A DNA stretch of 13,629 nucleotides from Alphaproteobacteria bacterium (lineage in GTDB: Bacteria; Pseudomonadota; Alphaproteobacteria; Micropepsales; Micropepsaceae), in assembly GCA_003131925.1 (NCBI GenBank), contig PKWC01000200.1, positions 3,357-16,985 on the forward strand, written 5' to 3'. This document shows, one piece after another, positions 1 through 9,300 of the stretch (positions are counted from its first letter, which is position 1; the number at the start of each line of letters is the position of its first letter). Both the position numbers and the translations under genes were made by a program. Under the pieces are notes generated by a model, which searched no databases, had not been told where the DNA came from, and saw only the letters and a list, made by a program, of their open reading frames with translations.

Positions 1-211
1 CGCCCATGTTCTCGAACTTGTCATGAAGCTCGATCTCCTTGGCGACGGTCACACCGTCCTTGGTGGAGCGTGGAGCGCCATAGCTCTTGTCGATCACGAC
101 ATTGCGGCCCTTGGGACCCAGCGTGACCTTCACCGCTTCGGTGAGAATCTCGACGCCGCGGAGCATTTTCTCGCGCGCATCGGTTCCAAATTTGACGTCT
201 TTGGCTGACAT
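1..211 (-). CDS. groEL: Chaperonin GroEL (60 kDa subunit), N-terminal 70 codons only
   Basis: GroEL forms the double-ring ATP-driven folding chamber in the cytoplasm and works with the GroES lid. The window holds residues 1-70; the gene continues past the left edge. The translation starts MSAKDVKFGTDAREKMLRG and matches the family along its whole length. The ATP-binding stretch TLGPKGRN is at residues 30-37 and KDGVTVA at 51-57, including Asp52, which corresponds to the aspartate needed for ATP hydrolysis in E. coli GroEL. The ATG at 209-211 is chosen because an AGGAG Shine-Dalgarno (minus strand, 221-225) lies 9 bases upstream and the start agrees with the usual GroEL N-terminus. It follows groES after 54 bases and is almost certainly co-transcribed with it. 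No disruption is seen in the visible part. What is cut off, including the C-terminal tail, cannot be judged. Confidence 0.97.
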   Translation of the reverse strand, partial: MSAKDVKFGTDAREKMLRGVEILTEAVKVTLGPKGRNVVIDKSYGAPRSTKDGVTVAKEIELHDKFENMG

Positions 212-265
212 GTCGGATGTCTCCTGAATGAATTTTTCGGGGATATGGGTGGAACAGGTTTGCGG

Positions 266-586
266 CTACGCCGCCTTCTTGAACGGCTTCGCGGTTCGAC
301 CGTCGAGCACGCCCATGATGTCCGATTCCTTCATGACCATGAGTTCCTCGCCGCCGATCTTGACCTCGCTGCCCGACCATTTACCGAACAGCACGAAGTC
401 ACCCGTCTTCACTTCGGGGACGATGCGCTTGCCATGCTCGTCGCGGGCGCCGGGGCCCACCGAGATGACTTCGCCTTCCTGCGGTTTCTCCTGAACCGTA
501 TCGGGAATGATGATGCCGCCGGAGGTTTTCTGCTCCTCGGCGAGTCGGCGAACGACCACGCGGTCGCCCAATGGACGGAATTTCAT
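266..586 (-). CDS. groES: Co-chaperonin GroES (10 kDa subunit)
   Basis: GroES is the heptameric lid of the GroEL chamber. The 106-residue product starts MKFRPLGDRVVVRR, the standard GroES beginning. The mobile loop that contacts GroEL lies at about residues 17-32 and carries the hydrophobic contact triplet Ile25-Ile27 after GG. The core GDFVLFGKWSGSEVKIGGEE (62-81) and the KESDIMGVL signature (86-94) follow. Most GroES proteins end near this signature at about 95 residues; this one has a further basic tail of about 12 residues ending KKAA, seen in some rhizobial copies. The start has a GGGAG Shine-Dalgarno 5 bases upstream. It is the first gene of the groESL operon and has a CIRCE operator 55 bases before its ATG. 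Many Hyphomicrobiales carry several groESL copies, so this may be one of a set; the window cannot show that. Confidence 0.97.
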   Translation of the reverse strand: MKFRPLGDRVVVRRLAEEQKTSGGIIIPDTVQEKPQEGEVISVGPGARDEHGKRIVPEVKTGDFVLFGKWSGSEVKIGGEELMVMKESDIMGVLDGRTAKPFKKAA

Positions 587-641
587 GGAATCTCCCTTCA
601 GGATTGACGGATGCGCCGGGGCCCGTTTCAGATCCCCAGAA

Positions 642-668
642 ATGGCACTTGCGGATACGGAGTGCCAA
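642..668 (-). promoter_or_regulatory. CIRCE operator (HrcA binding site) upstream of groESL
   Basis: On the plus strand the site reads ATGGCACTT, nine bases, GAGTGCCAA. This is the exact 9-9-9 geometry of CIRCE (consensus TTAGCACTC-N9-GAGTGCTAA). The right half differs from consensus at one base, the left half at three. The two halves pair with each other at seven of nine positions. It lies 55 bases upstream of the groES ATG, where HrcA is known to repress groESL in alphaproteobacteria in the absence of heat stress. The hrcA gene itself is not in the window. Confidence 0.88.
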
Positions 669-684
669 GGCGCTCACTAGCAAG
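655..684 (-). promoter_or_regulatory. Possible heat-shock-type promoter for groESL
   Basis: On the minus strand CTTGCT (679-684) is followed after 18 bases by CCGTAT (655-660). This resembles the alphaproteobacterial RpoH pattern CTTG with a CxTAT-like -10 element. The proposed -10 lies inside the CIRCE element, so HrcA binding would cover it, an arrangement common in groESL operons. The match is short and other spacings are possible, so the call rests mainly on position. Confidence 0.3.
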
Positions 685-718
685 TGGAGACTCCGGGCCC
701 GGGATTCAAGTGCTGCGG

Positions 719-748
719 TTGATAATTCCGGCGCAGATCCGGGATAAG
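719..748 (+). promoter_or_regulatory. Possible sigma-70 promoter ahead of the 757 ORF
   Basis: TTGATA (719-724, five of six to TTGACA) is followed after 18 bases by GATAAG (743-748, four of six to TATAAT). Transcription from it would begin at about 755-757, at or beside the ATG at 757, giving a leaderless message. It is divergent from the groESL promoter. Nothing beyond this match supports it. Confidence 0.3.
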
Positions 749-756
749 AATCCGCG

Positions 757-978
757 ATGGACAGCGTTCTCGACCACCTCCACAAGCTATCGTTCGATCT
801 CCGCTATTCGCGTACCGTCACGGGCGGAGCGCGTCCCTACTCGCGCACTGGATCATCAGGCAATGGTGGCAGCCTGCTCGTCGGTCCCAACGGAAGCTTT
901 CAGGTTGCGGACGGTTACAAGGTGCTCGTGTTTATCGAGGACTTTGGTGGGGATGCCCGCGTCGCCTTGCTTCCCTGA
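757..978 (+). CDS. Doubtful small hypothetical protein, 73 aa
   Basis: I do not recognise this product. It begins MDSVLDHLHKLSFDLRYSR, has a Gly/Ser-rich middle (about residues 24-45) and a hydrophobic C-terminal stretch (KVLVFIEDFGGDARVALLP, 55-73). There is no signal peptide or membrane helix. In favour of a gene: codon third positions are mostly G or C, it fills the gap between groESL and the next gene, and a possible promoter ends right at its ATG. Against it: no convincing Shine-Dalgarno, short length, and a competing longer ORF in another frame over 611-1045 that runs across the CIRCE operator. If real, it would be translated from a leaderless mRNA or from a weak site. Confidence 0.35.
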   Translation: MDSVLDHLHKLSFDLRYSRTVTGGARPYSRTGSSGNGGSLLVGPNGSFQVADGYKVLVFIEDFGGDARVALLP

Positions 979-1084
979 CCGGGCCGCAACCTCCGGCGCT
1001 GAAATCGTCGGGTTCTGTGGAACTAAAACGGAACGAGCGCTTTGACTCTCTAGCCCCCAAACGGCGGAAAAGGATCTTCCAAAA

Positions 1085-1519
1085 ATGATGAAGTACATTC
1101 TGCCGGCGGCCGTACTCGCGGCTTGCGTCGGCTCTGCCATTGCGTTTGCACAACCTGATACGGAAAAAACAACCACGATGGATTCTTCGCCGTCCGGCGA
1201 CACGCAGACGACGACCAGCACGACGAAAACGAGCGATGGCTACGCGCAATACCGCCGTACCATCACATCGACCAAGCACTTCGACGACGGCAAGTTTGTG
1301 GCGCCGACCGGCTATACATATTCCCGTTACGAGCTGGGCGCCCGCATGCCCGCAGTGCTGCTCGATGACGACGGTCTGGTGCTGACCGGATATTCGAACT
1401 ATGCGCTACAGGCGCCGCCGCACGGCCTCACCTGGATTCGCGTAGGCGATGACGCCATGCTGGTGGATCGCAAAACCGGCGAAGTCGTTGAAACCGACTA
1501 CGATCTGTTCAAGAGCTAA
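1085..1519 (+). CDS. Secreted RcnB-like protein, 144 aa
   Basis: This is a small exported protein resembling the RcnB family, named after the periplasmic nickel/cobalt homeostasis protein of E. coli. Residues 1-22 form a signal peptide (MMKYIL, then a hydrophobic core ending AFA) with likely signal peptidase I cleavage before Gln23. An LAAC lipobox-like string ends at Cys14, but the hydrophobic core continues after it, so a lipoprotein is less likely. Residues 24-50 are a Thr/Ser-rich, probably disordered linker with 11 threonines. The conserved domain follows: YSRYELGARMP (79-89) and PPHGLTWIRVGDDAMLVD (111-128), ending in TGEVVETDYDLF, which matches the PP.GY.WVRVG.D.LLVD pattern of RcnB-like proteins. 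AAAAGGA lies about 10 bases before the first ATG; the second ATG, next to it, is also possible. Actual metal dependence is unproven: many alphaproteobacterial paralogues have unknown roles. A strong terminator follows, so it is transcribed alone or with the doubtful ORF before it. Confidence 0.85.
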   Translation: MMKYILPAAVLAACVGSAIAFAQPDTEKTTTMDSSPSGDTQTTTSTTKTSDGYAQYRRTITSTKHFDDGKFVAPTGYTYSRYELGARMPAVLLDDDGLVLTGYSNYALQAPPHGLTWIRVGDDAMLVDRKTGEVVETDYDLFKS

Positions 1520-1549
1520 GCCATACTGTTTCACGGCGAAATGAGCGCG

Positions 1550-1580
1550 GCGCCCGATGAAAACGGGCGCTTTTTTTTTT
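1550..1580 (+). terminator. Rho-independent terminator of the RcnB-like gene
   Basis: A perfect 7-bp stem GCGCCCG/CGGGCGC (1550-1556 and 1564-1570) with a 7-base loop is followed directly by ten T residues (1571-1580). It sits 30 bases after the stop codon. On the minus strand the hairpin is not followed by a T tract, so it should stop plus-strand transcription only and not messages coming from pgm. Confidence 0.93.
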
Positions 1581-1699
1581 GCGAGATCGCCAAGCCTTAC
1601 TGCAATCAAACAGGCGTGATTCGTGACAGGTCTTGCAGACTCATCGGCGTCCTTCCGAGCGCATTTAGAACAGCAGATCTACGCCCCGGCGCATCGACT

Positions 1700-3343
1700 C
1701 TAGAAAATGCGTTCTATCGCTGTCTGCGCGTCGCTTTGAATTTGCCTGAGGTGAATTTCGCTCCGGAAACTCTCTGCATAAATCTTGTAGACATCCTCGG
1801 TGCCCGAGGGCCGCGCCGCAAACCATCCGTTACGCGCGACCACCTTGATCCCGCCAATCGGCTGATCGTTGCCCGGTGCCCTGGTCAATTTTGCTTCGAT
1901 GGGCTCGCCCGCGAGTTCCTTTGCAGCAAACTGCTCCGCATCGAGTTTTGAGAGTTTGTCTTTCTGTTCTTTGGAAGCCGGAGCGTCAACGCGCTGATAA
2001 AAGGATTTTCCAAGATCGGCGGTGACGCTGTCGTACAGCCTGCTCGGGTCCATGCCGGTACGCGCGGTGATCTCAGCCGCGAGCAATCCCGGAATGAGTC
2101 CGTCCTTGTCGGTCGTCCACACCGATCCGTCGCGACGGAGAAATGACGCGCCGGCGCTCTCCTCGCCGCCGAATGCCAGCGATCCGTCGATCAGACCGCT
2201 GGTGAACCACTTGAAGCCGACCGGCACTTCGATAAGTCTGCGATTCAGCTTTGCCGCCACACGGTCGATCATGCCGCTGGAAACAACAGTTTTTCCAACT
2301 GCGCTGCTGTCGCGCCAGTCGGGACGGTTGGAACACAGGTACGCAATTGCAGCGGCGAGATAGCAATTCGGGTTCATAAGGCCACCCGTGGGGGTGACAA
2401 TTCCGTGACGGTCGGCATCCGTATCGTTTGCAAAGGCGATGTCGAACCTGTCGCGCATTCCGACCAGGCGGGTCATCGCATAGGGCGATGAACAGTCCAT
2501 CCGGATCTTGCCGTCCCAATCGACCGTCATGAAGCGGAAGGTGGGATCGACAGACTCGTTCACGACTGTCGCCGCGATCCTGTACCGCTCGACGATTGGC
2601 TGCCAGTAGTGGACCGCCGCGCCACCAAGCGGATCGATGCCGATACGCACGCCGGCCGACCGGATCGAATCCATATCGACGACATTGGCGAGATCGGCGA
2701 CGTAAGGCCCGACATAGTCGTGTTCGTGGATGTGCGCCGATTTGCGCGCGCGCTCATAGGGAATGCGCGTCACGCCGCCGAGCTTCTCTGCGAGAAGATC
2801 GTTCGCACATCTTTCGATCCATCCTGTGACATCGATATCGGCCGGTCCGCCATTCGCCGGATTATATTTGAAGCCGCCCTCGTCGGGAGGATTGTGGGAC
2901 GGGCTGATGACGATGCCATCGGCGAGCCCCATCTCGCGTCCACGATTGTAGGTAAGGATTGCGTGGCTGATCACCGGCGTTGGCGTGAATCCGCCCTGCT
3001 GGTCGATCATCGTCTGCACGCCGTTGGCGGCGAGTACTTCGAGGGCGCTGGCAAAGGCGGGCTGCGACAGCGCATGCGTATCCATGCCGAGAAATAGGGG
3101 CCCGCTGATTCCGGCATGACGACGATAGAGGCAGACGGCCTGCGTGATCGCAAGGATGTGCGCTTCGTTGAAGGCGGATGCGAAGGCCGAGCCGCGGTGC
3201 CCCGACGTTCCGAAAGAAACCCGTTGGCCGAGAATGTCGGGATCGGGTGCAAGAACGAAGTAGGCCGTCACGAGCCGCGGAACATCGACGAGCAGCGACG
3301 GCGGCGCCGGCTGACCGGCAAGAGGGCTGATCTTTTCTTCCAT
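1700..3343 (-). CDS. pgm: Phosphoglucomutase, alpha-D-glucose-phosphate-specific
   Basis: Pgm interconverts glucose-6-phosphate and glucose-1-phosphate in the cytoplasm, feeding UDP-glucose and glycogen synthesis. The 547-residue length is nearly that of E. coli Pgm (546). The four family loops are all present: the phosphoserine loop SPSHNPP with catalytic Ser149 (147-153), the Mg-binding loop DTDADRHG with Asp307, Asp309 and Asp311, the sugar-specificity loop GGEESAG (392-398), and the phosphate-binding loop RPSGTED (511-517). An N-terminal GTSGHRG (45-51) is also typical. The gene starts 7 bases after the ndvB stop codon. Its Shine-Dalgarno, TAGGG, uses the ndvB TAG itself, so translation is probably coupled and the two genes form one operon. 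No promoter was seen between them, and no intrinsic terminator after pgm. The product is intact, with no missing catalytic residue. Confidence 0.96.
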   Translation of the reverse strand: MEEKISPLAGQPAPPSLLVDVPRLVTAYFVLAPDPDILGQRVSFGTSGHRGSAFASAFNEAHILAITQAVCLYRRHAGISGPLFLGMDTHALSQPAFASALEVLAANGVQTMIDQQGGFTPTPVISHAILTYNRGREMGLADGIVISPSHNPPDEGGFKYNPANGGPADIDVTGWIERCANDLLAEKLGGVTRIPYERARKSAHIHEHDYVGPYVADLANVVDMDSIRSAGVRIGIDPLGGAAVHYWQPIVERYRIAATVVNESVDPTFRFMTVDWDGKIRMDCSSPYAMTRLVGMRDRFDIAFANDTDADRHGIVTPTGGLMNPNCYLAAAIAYLCSNRPDWRDSSAVGKTVVSSGMIDRVAAKLNRRLIEVPVGFKWFTSGLIDGSLAFGGEESAGASFLRRDGSVWTTDKDGLIPGLLAAEITARTGMDPSRLYDSVTADLGKSFYQRVDAPASKEQKDKLSKLDAEQFAAKELAGEPIEAKLTRAPGNDQPIGGIKVVARNGWFAARPSGTEDVYKIYAESFRSEIHLRQIQSDAQTAIERIF

Positions 3344-3350
3344 GCCGACC

Positions 3351-6300
3351 CTATCCCAGAATCACCTGCACCGTGTGGACGGCGCCGTCATCCAGCAGGG
3401 GAATAAGCAGTCTTTTGCTTCCGGTCAGAATTTCACCGTCAAGTTTTGTCGCCAGGATGCCGCGACACACGCCGAGCGGATTCTCGACCGTAATCTGGTA
3501 ACGCGCGGATCGGTGACGATACACAATCTCGAAGCCGGGCCACGAGCGCGGGATGCAGGGATCGATCGCCAAGTTTTCGCCCTGCACGCGTAACCCCAAC
3601 AGCCATTCCAGGGCGACGCGGTACATCCATCCTGCCGAGCCCGTGTACCATGTCCAGCCGCCGCGCCCGACATGTGGCGGCACGGAATAGACGTCAGCGC
3701 AGACCACATAGGGCTCGACCCTGTAGCGGTGAACGCCAGCTGCGTCGCCGGCGTGGTGAATGGGATTGAGCATCGACAGCAATTCGCCGGCCTTGTCTCC
3801 ATCACCCTGCATCGCGAATGCCATCGCGGCCCATGTCGCGCCGTGGGTGTATTGTCCGCCATTCTCGCGAATACCCGGCGGATAGCCCTTGATGTAGCCG
3901 GGGTCTTCCGCGGGATGGTCGAATGGGGGGGTAAACAGCAGCGACAATTTTTCGTCGCGGCGCACGAGGTATTTGTCGACGGCCGCCATCGCCCGGGACG
4001 CGCGCATCGGCTCCGCGGCGCGCGAGATCACCGACCAGGACTGAGCGATGGAGTCGATGCGGCATTCGTTGTTGGAAACGGACCCGAGCGGCGAGCCGTC
4101 GTCGAAGAAGGCCCGGCGGTACCAGTCGCCGTCCCAGGCCTCGCGCTCAAGCGACGCTTTCAGGTCCGTGGCATGTTGGCGCCACTCCTGCGCGTGCTCT
4201 GTATTCCCGCGACGTTCTGCCAGGTTCGAGAATGCTGCGATCGCGGAATGGAGGAACCAGCCGAGCCAGACACTTTCGCCTTTCCCGCCCGCGCCGACCA
4301 TGTCCATGCCGTCGTTCCAGTCGCCGGTACCCATAAGCGGCAGGCCGTGCGCGCCGGTCCTGAGACTCCGGTCAAGCGCGAGCGCGCAATGGTCGAACAG
4401 GCTCGCGCGGTTTTCGGAGATCTTCGGCAGGGAGTAGTCGTCATGCGCGCTCTCGCGTAGCGCAGGGCCCTCGATAAACGGCACCATCTCATCCAACACG
4501 GCGCCGTCGCCCGTCACTTGCACATAGTGGGCGACGACATAGGCGAGCCAGCCGCAATCGTCGGAGACGCGCGTGCGGGTGCCACGCCCCGTCTCCGGCA
4601 GCCACCAATGCTGGACGTCTCCTTCCACGAACTGGCGCGCGGCCGCTCGCAGCAGATGGGCGCGTGCGATTTCCGGCCGGGACAGGCAAAGTGCCATCAC
4701 ATCCTGCAACTGGTCCCGGAAGCCGTAGGCTCCGCTCGCCTGATAGAATCCGGCGCGCGCCCAGACACGGCATGCGAGCGTTTGATAGGGAAGCCAGCAG
4801 TTCAGAAGTATATCGAGCGCACGATCCGGCGTCTTGACTTGCACCGCACCCAATGTCTCGTCCCATTGTCGCGTAACGTCGTTGAACACCGCATCGAGAT
4901 TGGCGCTGCGGTATTTGGCGATCAATGCCTGCGCTTCGGTCCTGTTCGCCGTTTGCCCCAGAAAGAAGACGATCTCCGTTTTGCCCGCGGCGCCGAGGCG
5001 CACAAGCGTTTGCAGCGCGCCGCACGGATCGAGCCCCGAACCGACGCGATTGGAAAGATTCGCACCGGGAGTCAAGGCGAGAGGCCGGTCCAACGTGCCG
5101 TCGCGGCCGAGAAACTCGGTACGGTCGCAGGTCCAGGAGTTTTGACGTCCTTTGAGATCTGCGAACGCCACGCGTTCGCCAAACTGTTCGTTCCAGGGGT
5201 TCTGCGCGAAGATTGCTCCCGTTGCTGAATCGATTTCGGTCGTGATGAAGGGGGCGCATGCGCTGCGGTTGGCGCCCAGAACCCATTCGACATAGGCCGT
5301 GATTGAAAGGCGGCGCTCGCGCATGGACTGGTTGGTGATCTTCAGGCGGGTGATCTTGATCGGATCGTCGAGCGGCACAAATTGCGTCAATTCCAGAGCG
5401 ATGCCACGCGAAACATGCTCGAATTTGCTGTAACCTTGGCCGTGCCGCACCGAATACGGCGCCGTCTTCTCGTGAATTGGCAGCGCCGTCGGTCCCCAGA
5501 CCTCGCCTGAATCCTCGTCGCGCACATAGATGACTTCGCCGGGCGCGTCGCCAACGGGATCGTTGGACCAGGGAGTGAGCTGGTTTTGCTGGCTGTTCAC
5601 TGCCCAAGTGAATCCGCTGCCGTCGGTCGAGACCTGAAAGCCGAACGACGAATTGGCAATTACATTGATCCACGGCGCCGGCGTGCGCTCCGAGCCAGCA
5701 AGGATCGTCAGATATTCTCGTCCCCCATCGGTGAAGCCGCCAATCCCGTTGAAGAATTCCATCTCCGGCCGGGGCAATGGCGTTTCGGTCGCCTGTGCGG
5801 ATACCGCCAGCCGTGGCGGCGGCGCGATGCCCGGCTTCATTTCGCGGGCGCGGTTGACCTGCTCGTCCAATGAACCGCGGCTGCCCTGGAGCACTACGCG
5901 GGCGCTGGAAAACAGCAGGTCGCGAACCTCCGCCGGGATCAGATCGGCGCGCAGCACAAATACCGCGCCATGCGTGTCGGAACTCGCAAGCCGCGGCATG
6001 GATTGATTCATCCGAACCAGCGTGTCGAGATCAGTCTGCAGATCCTGGACATAGGATGCCGCGCGCTCGTTCAGGATCACGAGATCGACGGCAAGCTGTT
6101 TCAGCCGCCAATATTCATGGGCGCGCAGTAGCTGACGGACAAGCTCGAGCTCATCGTTTTCCTCGATGCGGACAAGGACGATCGGAAGATCGCCGGAGAG
6201 TCCCTGCGACCAGAGCGTGGAGGCTTTGCGCGCACCGCGCTTGAGAACGTCCGGCGGCGGTCTGAGCGTGGGGTCGCAATAGAGCACATGATTGGCGAGG

Positions 6301-9300
6301 CGCTGAAAGAGGTGAGCTTCGTCCGTGCCGATGCCGAGATGGAGCAACTGCATCTGCGCCTGGGTCCATGCGAGCGTGGTGGCGCGCCGGAACGCTGTCG
6401 CGTCATGATGCTTGTCCGCAAGGTCGATCACTTCGTCGCGCGAGGCGGCGGCCACCGTCCAGAATGAGACGCGCGCCGTCCCGCCGCGCGGGATCTTGAC
6501 GCGCCGCCGGAGGCTGAAAATCGGATCGAGCACCGTGCCTGCCGTATTGGAAAGCGGCCAGCCCTCGGAGATGGCGGCAGAATTCTGTATCGTCTGTCCC
6601 CGGCCGAGGAAGCGCGCGCGATCGGTTTCGAACTGAACATCGCCTGCGCTCTCGCCCTCGACGACGGAAAGATGGGCCGCCCACACTTTCGGATCGCCGG
6701 CCGAGCGCTGGCGCCGCGTTGCCAGTATCGCACCCAGACCGCTCTCGAACTCCGTTTCCACGAACAGCTTGGAGAAGGCAGGATGTGCGGTATCGTCTGC
6801 CTGACGCGCCAATGCTACTTCGGCGTAGGAGGTAAGATCGATTTCGCGTGCGCGGATTCCGTGATTGGTGATCGACACGCGGCGAACTTCGGCATCTTCC
6901 TCCGGCGAAATTGCAACTTCCAGCATAGTCGATATTGTTCCGTCGCTTCGGAGAATCTCGGCGCGGTCTTCGTAGAACGTGACTTCGTAGCTATTGGGTT
7001 CCGCAAGGCTCGGCTGGTATCCAGCGGACCAGGTTTCACCGCTGCGCACGTCGCGCAAAAAGATATACGCACCCCAACCGTCACAAGTAACGTCTTCGCG
7101 CCAACGCGTGATTGCAATGTCGCGCCAGCGGCTGTATCCGGATCCTGCTGCCGTCACCATCGCCGAATAGCGTCCGTTCGACAGCAGATGTGTGCGCGGC
7201 ACACGCGAGTGTGCGGAATCATAGCGGCGCTGAACCTCTGGAATGAGGCTGGCGATCTGCGTAACGGCGGTTGCCTTTTCGGGGGCCGGTCGCGCCATGG
7301 CGATGTCGCGCGGCATGCGTTCCTGCAGCAACAGCTCCGTGGCTTGAACGATGGGTTCGGCATGAAATCGCGACCTCATGCGCCCGTCGTGAAGCGCATT
7401 CGCGATGCCGACGATTGTCATCGCCTGGTGGTGCGCCATGTAGGCGCGGACGAGGGCAAATTTGGCGCCTTCGGGAAGCCGGGCACGCGTGTAGTCGATG
7501 GCTTCGTACCAACCGTAGAGGCCGCGCGCGCCGATACCCGCCATGCGGTTGTAGTTTTTTGCCGCGGCCGCGGGATCGATCATGGACGCGAGCCCGCTGG
7601 CATACGGCGCAATGACCGTGCTTTCGCCGAGGCCCCGCTTGTACCCAAGGTCCGGCACGCCGAAGCTGGAATATTGATAGGTCTGCTCCATGTCCCGCGC
7701 GTAGTATTCCGATTCCGATATGCCCCACGGCACGCCGAGTTCCTCGCCGTATTTCTCCTGGCGCCACACGGCGAGCCGGGTGGACTGTTCCAGAAGGCTT
7801 CCTGATGGCGCGCGCATCACCAGCGACGGCATCAGATATTCGAACATCGATCCGGACCACGAAATCAGTCCGGAACCGCCATCGATCGGCGTCAGGGTGC
7901 GGCCCAGAGCAAACCAGTGTTTGGCGGGAATATCGCCTTTGGCGATCGCAAAGAAACTCGCGAGACGGGCTTCCGACGCAAGCAGATCATAGAAGTTGGA
8001 ATCGAGAGAGCCATCGTTGTCGCGATAGCCGATGGAAAGAAGCTGGCGGTCGGAATCGAACAGAAAACCGAATTCCATCGCCATCGCCATCGTCTTGGCG
8101 GCATCGGCCAAAGCCGCGAGCCGCTTGGCAGCAGGTTGTGCGGCGCCTGCGGAAATTCCCGATGCGAACGTCAGCGGCGCAGCTTCGTTGTCTCGCTGCT
8201 CGGCGATCGGGCCTCCCAACGGCGCCAGCAGATCGAAATCGTTCTGATGCGTCAGAACCGTCGCACGCACAGTGGCCGCCCAAATGACGAGTTCAGACTC
8301 TGCTTCATATCCGCGCTCGTTCGACAAGGATTGCGCCGATGATAGAATTACATCCGCCTTTTGCAGCAATTCGGAGAGATGCCGTGCTATTACGCCGGGT
8401 GTCGTTGGCGGATCCTTGAGGCCTGTCGCGAATGCATCGATGGCGTCTGTCAAACCGCTGGAGGCTGCGCTTACCGCGCGTGGACCATTGGCCCTGGGAT
8501 GCGCCGTTTCCCGAACCAGCGCCAGAGCATCTTCAAGACCTGAAACCCAATTCGCGCCACCAATCGGCCCATCCATGAGATCATGGCAGGCGTTGCTAAG
8601 TGCAATCAGGTGACCGGCAAGGTTTCCGCTGTCCACCGAAGAAATGTATTTCGGCTCCAGCGCATGAAGGTCGCTTGAATCGTACCAGTTGTAGAAATGG
8701 CCGCGATGGCGCTCCATCTTGCCCAGTGTCGCGAACGTCGCTTCGAGCCGCTCCAACGCATCGAGCGTTCCCAGCCAGCCGAAATCGTGCGCCGCAACAA
8801 CCGACAGAAGATAGAGGCCGATATTGGTTGGCGACGTACGGTGGGCGACGGCTGGTTTGGGATCTTCCTGGAAATTGTCGGGCGGAAGCATATTGTCTTC
8901 GGCGGTTACGAACGTTTCGAAGAACCGCCAGGTGCGCCTGCCAATAAGCCGCAACGACCGCGCGTCTGAAGGGCCAATGTCCAGATGGCCGGCAGCGCGC
9001 GGTGGCTCGCTCGCCCACCGCGCGATGACGGGCGACAACACCCACAACCCTGCGAAAGGCGATGCAATCGTCCAGGCATCCTTGCCGAAATAATATAGCG
9101 CTGCCCCGACAAGGGCGGCGAACAGGATGCTGGCCACGATCTGTGTAACGAGCCTGCGACGATCGAAGCGAATCTCGTCGTTGAGCTGCGCAGCCGTGGT
9201 CCACTCGAGCAGCCGGCGGCGATGGATGAACACGCGAAACAGCGTGCGCACCACGGCATCGACCATCACCCACGCCTGATGCGCCAGGAACGTGATCAGA

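Noticed and set aside
693..702. The 10-base perfect palindrome CCGGGCCCGG upstream of groESL
   Set aside because: It is a short GC-only palindrome, expected by chance in GC-rich DNA, with no matching promoter geometry.
611..1045. A 144-codon plus-strand frame overlapping CIRCE and the 757 ORF
   Set aside because: It would start inside the groESL leader region, has low-complexity Arg/Ser/Thr composition, no Shine-Dalgarno and no recognisable domain.
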